This document shows positions 49,186-57,324 of a DNA stretch of 64,000 nucleotides, piece by piece. Numbering within the stretch: the first letter of the stretch is position 1; each line of letters opens with the position of its first letter. This stretch comes from Altererythrobacter sp. Root672. GTDB lineage: Bacteria > Pseudomonadota > Alphaproteobacteria > Sphingomonadales > Sphingomonadaceae. Both the position numbers and the translations under genes were made by a program. Location: assembly GCF_001427865.1 (NCBI RefSeq), contig NZ_LMHH01000003.1:416359-480358 (forward strand), read 5' to 3'. Below the pieces are notes generated by a model that was not told the origin of the DNA, did no database searches, and worked only from the letters and a program-made list of their open reading frames with translations.

Positions 49186-49333
49186 ATTGAACGGCGGTTT
49201 CGCCTAACGGCGCCCCTTCCCAAAGCTACAGCTCGGGAACCCGCGCGGGAGGTGGCCTCGGTCACCGCTTGAACCGCTTACCATGAGCCTCTTGCCGAAA
49301 GGCCCGCGGCGACAGTGAGAAAGGAGGCCAGTG
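49186..49333 (+). other. rplK leader region
   Basis: 148 nt between the toxin stop and rplK. It ends in a strong AAAGGAGG Shine-Dalgarno. It should contain the rplKA promoter (because the TA pair separates it from nusG) and possibly an L1 autoregulatory site as in the E. coli L11 leader; I could not place either with certainty. Confidence 0.35.
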
Positions 49334-49765
49334 ATGGCCAAGAAGATCGAAGGCTATATCAAGCTGCAGGTGCCTGCGGGCGCCGCCAACCCGTCACCCC
49401 CGATCGGCCCTGCGCTCGGTCAGCGTGGCGTGAACATCATGGAATTCTGCAAGGCGTTCAACGCCTCCACGCAGGAGCTCGAAAAGGGCATGCCGATCCC
49501 GACGGTCATCACCGTCTATGCGGATCGCAGCTTCACGTTCATCACCAAGACTCCGCCGGCCAGCTTCCTCATCAAGAAGGCGGCGAACCTGAAGTCGGGC
49601 TCGAAGGAGCCCGGCAAGGTTTCCGCGGGCAAGATCGCGCGCTCCAAGCTCGCTGAAATCGCTCAGGTGAAGATGGCCGATCTGAACGCCAACGACATCG
49701 AAGCAGCAACGAAGATCATCGAAGGCTCCGCTCGCGCGATGGGCCTCGAAGTGGTGGAGGGCTGA
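49334..49765 (+). CDS. rplK: Ribosomal protein L11
   Basis: 143 residues from ATG 49334 (a GTG one codon earlier is in frame). [37 protein letters not shown] and the C-terminal RNA-binding domain ([33 protein letters not shown]) are canonical. Part of the GTPase-associated centre of the 50S subunit. Followed 4 nt later by rplA. Confidence 0.97.
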   Translation: MAKKIEGYIKLQVPAGAANPSPPIGPALGQRGVNIMEFCKAFNASTQELEKGMPIPTVITVYADRSFTFITKTPPASFLIKKAANLKSGSKEPGKVSAGKIARSKLAEIAQVKMADLNANDIEAATKIIEGSARAMGLEVVEG

Positions 49766-49769
49766 ACCG

Positions 49770-50468
49770 ATGGCCAAGCTGACCAAGAAGCAGAAGCTGA
49801 TCGCCGAGAAGGTTGACGCCGAAAAGCTCTATGGCTTTGACGAAGCGCTCGCCGTGCTCAAGGAATTCGCCAGCAAGAAGTTCGACGAGACCGTCGAAGT
49901 GGCGATGAACCTCGGTGTCGATCCGCGCCACGCCGACCAGATGGTCCGCGGCATGGTCTCGCTGCCCTCGGGCACCGGCAAGGACATGAAGGTCGCCGTG
50001 TTCGCCCGTGGCGACAAGGCTGACGAAGCGCTCAAGGCTGGGGCCGACAAGGTCGGTGCCGAAGACCTCATGGAAGACATGCAGGCTGGCAACCTCAACT
50101 ACGACCGCGTCATCGCGACCCCCGACATGATGGCCGTTGTCGGCCGTCTCGGTAAGGTGCTGGGCCCCAAGGGCCTCATGCCGAACCCGAAGCTCGGCAC
50201 GGTGACCCCGAACGTCGCCCAGGCCGTCAAGGACGCCAAGGGTGGCCAGGTTGAATTCCGCGTTGAAAAGCTCGGCATCATTCACTCGGGCATCGGCAAG
50301 ATCAGCTTCACCGAAGCGCAGCTGAAGGACAACTTCCGCGCGCTGACCGATGCGGTGGTCAAGGCCAAGCCGACCGGCGCCAAGGGCAAGTACGTCCAGA
50401 AGATCGCGCTGACCTCTTCGATGGGCCCGGGCCTGAAGATCGACGTTAGCGAGGTCGAAGGCGCCTGA
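49770..50468 (+). CDS. rplA: Ribosomal protein L1
   Basis: 232 residues. [68 protein letters not shown] and the C-terminal [14 protein letters not shown] match L1. It binds the L1 stalk and, in other bacteria, represses its own operon. A terminator follows; rplJ-rplL are not downstream. Confidence 0.97.
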   Translation: MAKLTKKQKLIAEKVDAEKLYGFDEALAVLKEFASKKFDETVEVAMNLGVDPRHADQMVRGMVSLPSGTGKDMKVAVFARGDKADEALKAGADKVGAEDLMEDMQAGNLNYDRVIATPDMMAVVGRLGKVLGPKGLMPNPKLGTVTPNVAQAVKDAKGGQVEFRVEKLGIIHSGIGKISFTEAQLKDNFRALTDAVVKAKPTGAKGKYVQKIALTSSMGPGLKIDVSEVEGA

Positions 50469-50502
50469 TTATCGGCGGTTCGATCCGAGAGATCACCAAG
50501 GG

Positions 50503-50536
50503 GGCCGGCGGAGAGATCCGCCGGCCTTCTTTTTTG
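50503..50536 (+). terminator. Rho-independent terminator after rplA
   Basis: GGCCGGCGGA (50503-50512), loop GAGA, TCCGCCGGCC (50517-50526), then TTCTTTTTTG. A perfect 10-bp GC-rich stem with a U tract. Confidence 0.92.
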
Positions 50537-50566
50537 GGCTGGCCAAATGACCAGCACCGATTGGCG

Positions 50567-51904
50567 TCAGTTGCGCGGGTAAGTTTCGGCGTCGTCGTCG
50601 GGCGGATTCCGCCACCGGATGTTCTTCGCCGAAAGGGACAGCCGCTTTTTCAGTTTCACGCTGTCCAGCCCCCAGTCGCCCAGGTGCACCCCGCTTAGAA
50701 GCGTGAGAATCCCGACGACGAATAGGGTGACCGTGAGCGGGAGAGCGAGGAACACGTCCAGGATACGCTCGGTTGGCGTTTCTACATGGCCCGTGCGGTC
50801 CACTCCAAACAGCGCCAGACCGTCCCCAAGGGAATGTTCGGCCCATTCGCGCTGCAACCACCATTCACCCAACTCTATGGCGAGGATGGCAGGCGCTAGC
50901 AGCGCCGCCGCAACCCCGATGATGACCATTGTTTCGGCGGCAAGCTGCCGACCGATTCCGCGGCGGCGCAAGTTTGCGGCGGTAGCGGGTTTGTCTTTCG
51001 GTGGCGCAACGGAGAGCGACCGATCGGCGACGCCCGTTTTCTGCGGAGCCGGTTGCGCAGGTCCCAGGTCGTAACCGGACAGCAGGGAGGAGGCGGTAGC
51101 GCTAAGTTGTGAGGCGCAAGTCTCTTCGATCAGCCGCTTCTGAGCCGCTGACAATTCGTCCTCGAAGCTACCGACTTTGCCCCGCCTCATCCTCAAGGCA
51201 TCAGGGTCCGACTTGTCGTATGCGTGTCCTGGAATCCCCTTGGTCAGTTCAAGGGCGCGAAGCTTGTCGAAGGACGAGAGTTCCACGGCCTGTTCCAAAG
51301 CCGGTAGGTCGACGCGCTGGTTCAGGAACTGGAGTGCACGCGCCATCTCGGAAACGGCGTCGGAGATGAGACCTTCGTAGGACACCACATAGTGCGGCCG
51401 CCGCTTCAGCTCTCGGCCCCAACTGTTCATGAAGCGGAAGTACTCTGGAAGCCCCTGCTCGTTGTCGCTCAGGAAGTCATCCATATCGCCGGTGAAGGAC
51501 TGTTTATGCCGCGTTACGTGGTGGTAGCTGGACGCCATCACGTCGCGGGGGTCGCGTACCACGAACAGGACCGGAAGTTCAGGAGGGATGCGCGAGGTAA
51601 AGCGCGAGTGCGTCGATGGAATCAGGGGAACCGCTGCCGCATCCGCTCGCCTGATAAAGGCTGGAATACCCCGCGTCGGATCAAGATCGAAATTCGGGGC
51701 AAAGCCGAACATGGTCTCGGTATCGAGGTCGGGATGTCGAGCCTTGGCGGCGAAGTAATGGGCGAGGATAAAGCGGACCCAAGTCCGCCCGGATTTCGGA
51801 TATGAAACCAGGATTGCGGTGGCTTCAGCGGATGCAATCCGCAAATTGCGGTTCAGGTGAATCCGCCGGGCAATAGCGGATGGCGCCCTGCCGATTGAGT
51901 CCAT
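50567..51904 (-). CDS. Sulfotransferase with C-terminal membrane domain
   Basis: About 445 residues from ATG 51904, with AGGAG 7 nt upstream (an ATG at 51910 is too close to it). LVSYPKSGRTWVRFIL is the 5'-phosphosulfate loop of PAPS-dependent sulfotransferases; FVVRDPRDVMASSYHHV is the 3'-phosphate-binding motif; KVGSFEDEL is the C-terminal signature. The last 170 residues add two hydrophobic segments (MVIIGVAAALLAPAILAIEL and LALPLTVTLFVVGILTLLSG), an unusual extension. It would transfer sulfate from PAPS to an unknown acceptor near the membrane. Confidence 0.8.
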   Translation of the reverse strand: MDSIGRAPSAIARRIHLNRNLRIASAEATAILVSYPKSGRTWVRFILAHYFAAKARHPDLDTETMFGFAPNFDLDPTRGIPAFIRRADAAAVPLIPSTHSRFTSRIPPELPVLFVVRDPRDVMASSYHHVTRHKQSFTGDMDDFLSDNEQGLPEYFRFMNSWGRELKRRPHYVVSYEGLISDAVSEMARALQFLNQRVDLPALEQAVELSSFDKLRALELTKGIPGHAYDKSDPDALRMRRGKVGSFEDELSAAQKRLIEETCASQLSATASSLLSGYDLGPAQPAPQKTGVADRSLSVAPPKDKPATAANLRRRGIGRQLAAETMVIIGVAAALLAPAILAIELGEWWLQREWAEHSLGDGLALFGVDRTGHVETPTERILDVFLALPLTVTLFVVGILTLLSGVHLGDWGLDSVKLKKRLSLSAKNIRWRNPPDDDAETYPRN

Positions 51905-52007
51905 CAGCATTCTCCTGCGGGGAGAATATCGGGTTGCGGGCGTAGTCCCGACTACTCTTAGGGATGAGCAGTGGCGCTCAGGGGGTAGTGCTGCAGTGCG
52001 ATAGGGG

Positions 52008-52769
52008 TCAGATTCCGCCCGGCGTAAAGTCGAATCCGGCCTCGGCCAGCGCCTCGCACAAAGTGTCGACACAGCTTCGGAGGTCGTTCGCATCGGTTGA
52101 GCGAATCACGAAATTCGCGCCGACTTGGCCATCGCGGAAGAAGGGATAGCTGCCGATCTGGCAATTGGCGTGAGCCCGCTCCACCTCGCGAAGGATGTCG
52201 GCGACTTCGCTTTCCTTGATGAACCCCCCGACCGTCTCGCTCAGCAGCGGGGCTCCGCCTTCGAGCGTACCCGTAAGCGCATCGAGCATCTGAGCGGCGA
52301 TGTGTGGCACACCGGCGAGCATGTGGACGTTGCCGATCTTGATCCCCGGCGCGCCTGACATGCGGTTGGGGATGAGGTCTGCACCCTCGGGCGTGCGAGC
52401 CATTCTAAGCCGCGCCTCGCTGACCCCGCCGCGCGTCACATAGTACTCTTCGAGGATGCGCCGGGCTTCGGGGTGGACCACGACCGGGACGCCGAGCGCC
52501 GCGGCCACGGCATCGACCGAGATGTCATCATGCGTCGGGCCAATACCGCCGGTGGTGAAGAGGTAATCGTGCGTCGTGCGCAGCGCGTTCACGGCCTCGA
52601 CGATGCGCGCTTCGACATCGGGCACGACGCGCACTTCCATCAGGCGGATGCCCTGGACTTGCAGCCAGCTGGCCACCTGGGCGATGTTCTTGTCGTGCGT
52701 TCGGCCCGAGAGAATTTCATCCCCGATGACGACTAGCGCGGCGGTCCAGATGCGGTCGGGCAAAGGCAT
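52008..52769 (-). CDS. CinA/MoaB-type molybdopterin-binding-domain protein
   Basis: 253 residues from MPLPDRIW at 52769. ALVVIGDEILSGRTHDKNIAQVASWLQVQGIRL and TTGGIGPTHDDISVDAVAAALGV are the MoCF_BD/CinA N-terminal motifs. The C-terminal nicotinamide-nucleotide amidase domain of full-length CinA is absent; this short form is common in alphaproteobacteria. Possible role in ADP-ribose or NMN-type nucleotide hydrolysis, not proven. Confidence 0.85.
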   Translation of the reverse strand: MPLPDRIWTAALVVIGDEILSGRTHDKNIAQVASWLQVQGIRLMEVRVVPDVEARIVEAVNALRTTHDYLFTTGGIGPTHDDISVDAVAAALGVPVVVHPEARRILEEYYVTRGGVSEARLRMARTPEGADLIPNRMSGAPGIKIGNVHMLAGVPHIAAQMLDALTGTLEGGAPLLSETVGGFIKESEVADILREVERAHANCQIGSYPFFRDGQVGANFVIRSTDANDLRSCVDTLCEALAEAGFDFTPGGI

Positions 52770-52856
52770 GGTCCTGCGGTACGAGATTTGCGGGCCCCGC
52801 GCCACCGCATGATATTGGGGCCTATCCGGAATTTTCCTGATGTTGGAAGCAGGAGC

Positions 52857-53969
52857 ATGGCATATCCTGTGGCACATATGGTGAAGCAAGCCCTGTCTCT
52901 CGTAGCTGCACTCGGCCTGTTGAGCGGGTGTTCCAGCCTCCCACCCGAAAGCTCAGTCGACTGCGTCGACGCCACGAGGCCTCACATCCGCCTTTCGGAG
53001 GATGGGCAGACCGCCTTCACCGAGATCGATGTCCTGACCTACAATATTGAAGGGCTGCCATTCCCGGCCCGATCGAATCGAGGTCCCTATCTCCGGGAGA
53101 TCGGGCGGCGTCTGGCAGAGTTCCGCTCGGCCGGGGAAGGGCCGGACATCATCGTCTTCCAGGAAGTGTTCAGCAAAGACGCCGCGGATGCTGTGATGAG
53201 TACCGGCTATCGCAGCATTGCCGTCGGACCGCGCCGGCGATCTGACCAGGCACCCAACACCCAGGGCGCTCTCCCTGGCAGTCGAAACATCTTCAGGGGC
53301 GAGATCGGCCTTAACGTGATGTCCGCGGGGCTGGTGATCGCGACCGACTATCCGATGGTGGCCGCGAACTACGTGCCCTACGCCACCCGGAGCTGTGCCG
53401 GGTTCGACTGCCTGTCGAACAAGGGCGTGCTTTTTGCAGAAGTCGCCATCCCAGGCGTTCCAGGCGTGGTCGACGTCTTCACCACGCACATGAATTCACA
53501 GCGGGCCTCCGGCGTCTCAGAGGAACGCCATGCGGCCGCTCATGCCCGGCAAACGAACGAGCTGGCGGATTTCGTGATCAGGAGCAGTCCGCTGAGCGAT
53601 CCAATCCTGATCGGCGGCGACTTCAACATGCGTAATTCCGATGTCCGACACTATACTTTCGATCGGCGGTCGCCGCTCGGCAACGTGCACCGCTATTGCA
53701 GTGAGAACCGCAGCTTGTGCGACGTGCGCCAGGACTGGGAGCACGAGGATCAGTGGCGGCGGGTGCAGAACCTGCACTTGTACCAGTCCGGCAACGTGGT
53801 GAAGGTACGCCCGATCCGCGTAGAGGGCATGTTCGACGGCGGTCCGAGCGGGCCGGTACTGTCTGACCACAACGGCTTCCGCGTGGTCTACGAACTGAGC
53901 TGGCCGGCCTCGGAAACCGAACTTGCGCCGACATGCGCGTGGTCACCAACTACCGCTCTCGCTCGGTAA
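52857..53969 (+). CDS. Exonuclease/endonuclease/phosphatase-family lipoprotein
   Basis: About 370 residues (a start at 52878 is also possible). The lipobox is GLLSGC. EEP-family metal and catalytic residues are visible: TYNIEGLP (Asn), VFQEVF (Glu), TTHMNSQ (His), GGDFNMRN (Asp-Asn) and LSDHNGFR (Asp-His). The surface-anchored form suggests a phosphodiesterase such as a sphingomyelinase-like or nuclease enzyme; the substrate cannot be told. Divergent from the CinA-type gene. Confidence 0.8.
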   Translation: MAYPVAHMVKQALSLVAALGLLSGCSSLPPESSVDCVDATRPHIRLSEDGQTAFTEIDVLTYNIEGLPFPARSNRGPYLREIGRRLAEFRSAGEGPDIIVFQEVFSKDAADAVMSTGYRSIAVGPRRRSDQAPNTQGALPGSRNIFRGEIGLNVMSAGLVIATDYPMVAANYVPYATRSCAGFDCLSNKGVLFAEVAIPGVPGVVDVFTTHMNSQRASGVSEERHAAAHARQTNELADFVIRSSPLSDPILIGGDFNMRNSDVRHYTFDRRSPLGNVHRYCSENRSLCDVRQDWEHEDQWRRVQNLHLYQSGNVVKVRPIRVEGMFDGGPSGPVLSDHNGFRVVYELSWPASETELAPTCAWSPTTALAR

Positions 53970-54035
53970 GGAACTCGCGCGCGTCCGCGCATTGACGATT
54001 GCCAGCCGCGGCGGCCTCTGCCACCAATCCGCGCC

Positions 54036-55001
54036 ATGACGATCGTTGCCGCACGCCGGTATCGCGATGGCAAGGTGGTGGAACACGACCTGCTGCCGTG
54101 CCTGGACAAACCGGGAGTGGATGAGTTCGACTGGATCGGACTGGTCGAGCCGAGCAGTGAGGAACTCAAGCTCATCCAGGACGACTACGGCCTGCACCCC
54201 CTGGCGGTCGAAGATGCACTGACCCATCGCCAGGATCCGAAGGCCGAATCCTACGGCTCGCAACTCTTCGTCCTCGCCCGGACCGCGGCGATTGGCGAAG
54301 GCGAGAAGATCACTTACGGCCAGACCTCGATCTTCCTTGGCGAGCGGTTCATCATCACCGTACGCCAGGGTAGCGAGCGAGCCCACGTGAAGCTGCGCGA
54401 CCAGCTGGAAGCGACGCCGGAGCGGCTCGCCGAAGGACCCGATTTCGTCCTCCACGCCGTGCTCGACTACATCGTGGACGGCTACGGGCCGCTACTCGAC
54501 GAGATCGAGGAGGACATCGGCGACATCGAGGAGCAGGCGATCGGCAATTTCCCCGACGGCGCCCGCATCCGCCGGATCTTCCGCCTGCGTCGGACACTGC
54601 GGCACTTCGAAGGGATCGCCGAAGCGATGGAGGAAGTGGCGGCCAAGCTGTGGGAGGTAGAGCAGCCCTCGATCGACCCACGCGCGCGGCCCTATTTCCG
54701 CGACGTGTTCGACCACACCCAGCGCGCCGCGAGGCGCACCCGCTGGCTCAACGACACGCTGGGCGGGATCCTGCAGGTGGCGAGCCTGCTCGAGCAGAAG
54801 CGGACGGGTGCCATTACGCGCCAGCTGGCCGCCTGGGCCGCGATCCTGGCGGTGCCGACGGCGATCGCCGGCATCTACGGGATGAACTTCAGGTTCATGC
54901 CCGAGTTGGAGTGGCGCTACGGCTACTTCCTCATACTGGGGGTGACCGCGCTTACCTGTGCGGGGCTGTTCTATCGCTTCAAGCGGATTGGGTGGCTCTA
55001 G
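54036..55001 (+). CDS. corA: CorA-family Mg2+/Co2+ transporter
   Basis: 321 residues: an N-terminal soluble domain (about 1-240) and two C-terminal TM segments, the first ending in the CorA signature IYGMNFRFMPEL. The last TM (YFLILGVTALTCAGLFYRF) ends with the short basic tail KRIGWL. A pentameric Mg2+ channel in the inner membrane. Its stop overlaps the GNAT stop head-on by 4 nt. Confidence 0.93.
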   Translation: MTIVAARRYRDGKVVEHDLLPCLDKPGVDEFDWIGLVEPSSEELKLIQDDYGLHPLAVEDALTHRQDPKAESYGSQLFVLARTAAIGEGEKITYGQTSIFLGERFIITVRQGSERAHVKLRDQLEATPERLAEGPDFVLHAVLDYIVDGYGPLLDEIEEDIGDIEEQAIGNFPDGARIRRIFRLRRTLRHFEGIAEAMEEVAAKLWEVEQPSIDPRARPYFRDVFDHTQRAARRTRWLNDTLGGILQVASLLEQKRTGAITRQLAAWAAILAVPTAIAGIYGMNFRFMPELEWRYGYFLILGVTALTCAGLFYRFKRIGWL

Positions 55002-55543
55002 GCCGGCAATCGGCTCATCCATTGCTCACGCGATTGTCGCCACATCTCCACCGGTAGGTTTTCGAGAGGGGGCGGCAGCTGTGTCGGCCCAACGTTCACC
55101 GCGCCGAGCGCCATTGCCAGGCGTTGCGATGGCACGTTGTTCGGGTCGATGGTGTGGATGACCTCCGTCCAATCGAGCGCATCGAAGGTCCAGCCGATCG
55201 CTGCCTGTGCGCTTTCGCGGGCATAGCCTTTCCCCCAGGCGCTCGAGAGCAGCGCCCAGCCAACTTCGGGACCCGGCCATCCCTCTGGTTGCCATGGCCC
55301 CACTCGTCCGATCCATTGACCGGTCGCCTTCTCGATGACGCTGAACATTCCGAAGCCTTTGAGCGACCAGGACCCGGCCATGGTCGCCATCGCTCGCCAG
55401 GCCGCGGAACGAGTCAGCGGTCCACCGATGAACTTAGCGGCTGCCTCGTCCGCCATCAGGGCCGCCCAGCCATCGAGATCTTCCTCGCGCGGGCGCCGTA
55501 GTATCAGGCGGGCCGTTTCCAGGCTGGGTTCCATATGATGCAC
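54998..55543 (-). CDS. GNAT acetyltransferase
   Basis: 181 residues of the RimJ/RimL-like GNAT type. LETARLILRRPREEDLDGWAALMAD at the N-terminus, VIEKATGQWIGRVGPWQPEGWPGPEVGWALLSSAWGKGYARESAQAAIGW (motif A, Q/RxxGxG/A pattern WGKGYA) and IDPNNVPSQRLAMALG. It acetylates an amine with acetyl-CoA; target unknown. Confidence 0.88.
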   Translation of the reverse strand: MHHMEPSLETARLILRRPREEDLDGWAALMADEAAAKFIGGPLTRSAAWRAMATMAGSWSLKGFGMFSVIEKATGQWIGRVGPWQPEGWPGPEVGWALLSSAWGKGYARESAQAAIGWTFDALDWTEVIHTIDPNNVPSQRLAMALGAVNVGPTQLPPPLENLPVEMWRQSREQWMSRLPA

Positions 55544-55643
55544 TCCGATGCAGAAGGGGCTTCAATACAAATACATGGGAAGGTGACAAAGTCCGCTGTC
55601 CGCCCCGAGCAGACATTCATGCTACGGCAGTCCTCTGGAGTAC

Positions 55644-55657
55644 CTAACATATGTTAG
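55644..55657. promoter_or_regulatory. CTAACATATGTTAG palindrome
   Basis: A perfect 14-bp palindrome centred about 20 nt upstream of the ChaN-like start (55671). The position next to the ribosome binding site suits a repressor operator. The cognate regulator is not known. Confidence 0.4.
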
Positions 55658-55670
55658 AGGGGAGTCTGAC

Positions 55671-56534
55671 ATGGGCCTAGCTACGGCATTCTCGTCATTC
55701 CTTTTGGCCACCGCTGCGCCAGCGAGTCCGGCTTGCCTGCCTGTAGAGGGTTGGGACGAAGTTCTCGCCGACGACCAGGTCCGTTGGATCGTCATCGGCG
55801 AAGTTCACGGCTCTAACGAAGTACCGGCCTTGTTCGCGGATGTCGTCTGCCTGACAGCCCAGTCACGACCCGTAGTCGTGGCGGTGGAGCAACCCGCCAG
55901 CGACCAGGCGGCGATTGATGCGTTCATCACGTCCGACGGAGGCGCGGAGGCTGAGCATAAATTCCTCAGTGCCGTCATGTGGAACATGCCGATGAAGGAT
56001 GGGCGGTCGAGCGAGGCCTACTTCCGCCTCTTCGAAACCCTGCGGCAAATGCGTGCGGCGGGTCGGATCAGTTCGGTAATCGCCTTTCAGCCCACTGCGT
56101 TCACCGCGCGACCCACGCCTGCTGAATACGAAAAAGCGATGGCGGACTTGGTACGGAGTGCAGCCCAGGGCGGAGCTACCGTGCTTGCCCTGGTGGGCAA
56201 CGTTCACGCCCAGCGCACCGAGGTTCCGAGGGGAACGCCCTACATGGCCATGGCCGGCAACCTTCCGGCTGAGGCGACCGTCACCTTCAACACCCGTGGC
56301 GAAGGCGGCGAGACTTGGGCGTGTATCGGCGATCCTAACGGCGCACCGGGCAAGATCGACTGCGGTGCGCACACCGCAGGACCGGTCTTGGGACGGGCCC
56401 GAGAGGTGGAGCTGAGCTCCGATCCGGCAGGACCCTATACCGGAGTGATCTATCTTGGCGCCCCAACCAGCGCGTCACTGCCGAAGGTGGCGGGGCCAAG
56501 TCAGCCGAGTGTTGCTACGGCTTTGAACCCATAG
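55671..56534 (+). CDS. ChaN-like haem-binding/Tiki-fold protein
   Basis: 287 residues. A hydrophobic N-terminus (LATAFSSFLLATAAPASPA) acts as signal. WIVIGEVHGSNEVPALFADVV is the GExHG motif of the ChaN/EreA-like fold, followed by AVEQPASDQAAIDAFI and LALVGNVHAQRT (second His). The C-terminal third (after about residue 205) has no clear match. ChaN binds haem and aids iron uptake; some related proteins are metalloproteases. The role here is unproven. Confidence 0.7.
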   Translation: MGLATAFSSFLLATAAPASPACLPVEGWDEVLADDQVRWIVIGEVHGSNEVPALFADVVCLTAQSRPVVVAVEQPASDQAAIDAFITSDGGAEAEHKFLSAVMWNMPMKDGRSSEAYFRLFETLRQMRAAGRISSVIAFQPTAFTARPTPAEYEKAMADLVRSAAQGGATVLALVGNVHAQRTEVPRGTPYMAMAGNLPAEATVTFNTRGEGGETWACIGDPNGAPGKIDCGAHTAGPVLGRAREVELSSDPAGPYTGVIYLGAPTSASLPKVAGPSQPSVATALNP

Positions 56535-56895
56535 CGGTCGGTCTGCAAACGACCCATTGCGGACATTCGCCACCACCGATTGGACCTCCGGACGAATTAG
56601 GTGCGCCGGCTTCAAAGTCGCGGCGATTGGATATCTCGCCACCTTCCAGCAGGACGTACGACGGCATGATCATGGGCGAAGTGCGCTGCCCCTAAACGGC
56701 TGAGTGCCACATGGGTGTCGATCTTTCGACATGGGTGTCGATTTTTCGCTGCCTCCAAATTTCAGACACTTTTCAGGAAGATTGCAGCGCCTGCCCAAAG
56801 CTCCACCGAGCTTTGAGCGCTAAGAATCCTCGTCAGTGACCAGCAGGACACGCGGCGCAAGCTCTGTCCCGCTGGCCGTTGCAGGAGGATCCGTC
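56535..56895. other. 361-nt intergenic region with tandem repeat
   Basis: No gene is seen. At 56709-56728 and 56729-56748 a 20-bp unit beginning ACATGGGTGTCGAT is repeated head-to-tail with one base difference. The junction CGACATGGGTGTCG is an inverted repeat (CGACA/TGTCG). Near 56560 the stretch CGACCCATTGCGGACATTC resembles a sphingomonad intergenic repeat (recollection). The tandem unit could be an operator for urcA or only a relic. Confidence 0.5.
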
Positions 56896-57228
56896 ATGAA
56901 CCGAACGAAGAAGCTGATCTACGCGACGCTTATCGCTACAATCTGGGTTGCGGGACCAGTTGATGCGCGTGAGAGGTCGATTTCGGCCGACGTCGCCTAC
57001 GGCGATCTCGACCTGACTACGACCGAGGGTGCCGCGGAGCTCGAACGGCGCGCCAGGATCGCAGTCTTGCGGCTCTGCGGGAATTACGACAGGAACGACG
57101 CGCTAGGCGAACGGCCGTTTCGGCGGTGCAAGCGGTCTGCCCGCGTCAATCCGACGGTAGAGGCGCTCGTGACGCAAGCCAGGCTTGACGCAACGACGCG
57201 TCGCGACACCAAAGTCGCGGTCAGGTAG
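56896..57228 (+). CDS. UrcA-family protein
   Basis: 110 residues from ATG 56896, with AGGAGG 8 nt upstream. Signal peptide (KLIYATLIATIWVAGPVDA), then RSISADVAYGDLDLTTTEGAAELERRARIAVLRLCG, the UrcA pattern, with two Cys. Periplasmic, function unknown; the family is abundant in sphingomonads. Confidence 0.82.
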   Translation: MNRTKKLIYATLIATIWVAGPVDARERSISADVAYGDLDLTTTEGAAELERRARIAVLRLCGNYDRNDALGERPFRRCKRSARVNPTVEALVTQARLDATTRRDTKVAVR

Positions 57229-57324
57229 CTCAATCGAAACCGCCGGCAGGACCGCGGAGACCGCCTCCGAGCCTCGCGCCGGCCCCAGGATCGCTACGCC
57301 GATGTCGCAATCTGTGCTAAGCGA

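Noticed and set aside
50503-50536. Considered as a riboswitch or attenuator
   Set aside because: Its place after rplA and the simple stem plus U tract are those of an ordinary terminator.
51392-51805. Plus-strand frame opposite the sulfotransferase
   Set aside because: No domain and a shadow of the sulfotransferase reading frame.
56709-56748. Considered as a CRISPR fragment
   Set aside because: Only two directly adjacent units with no spacer and no cas genes in the window.
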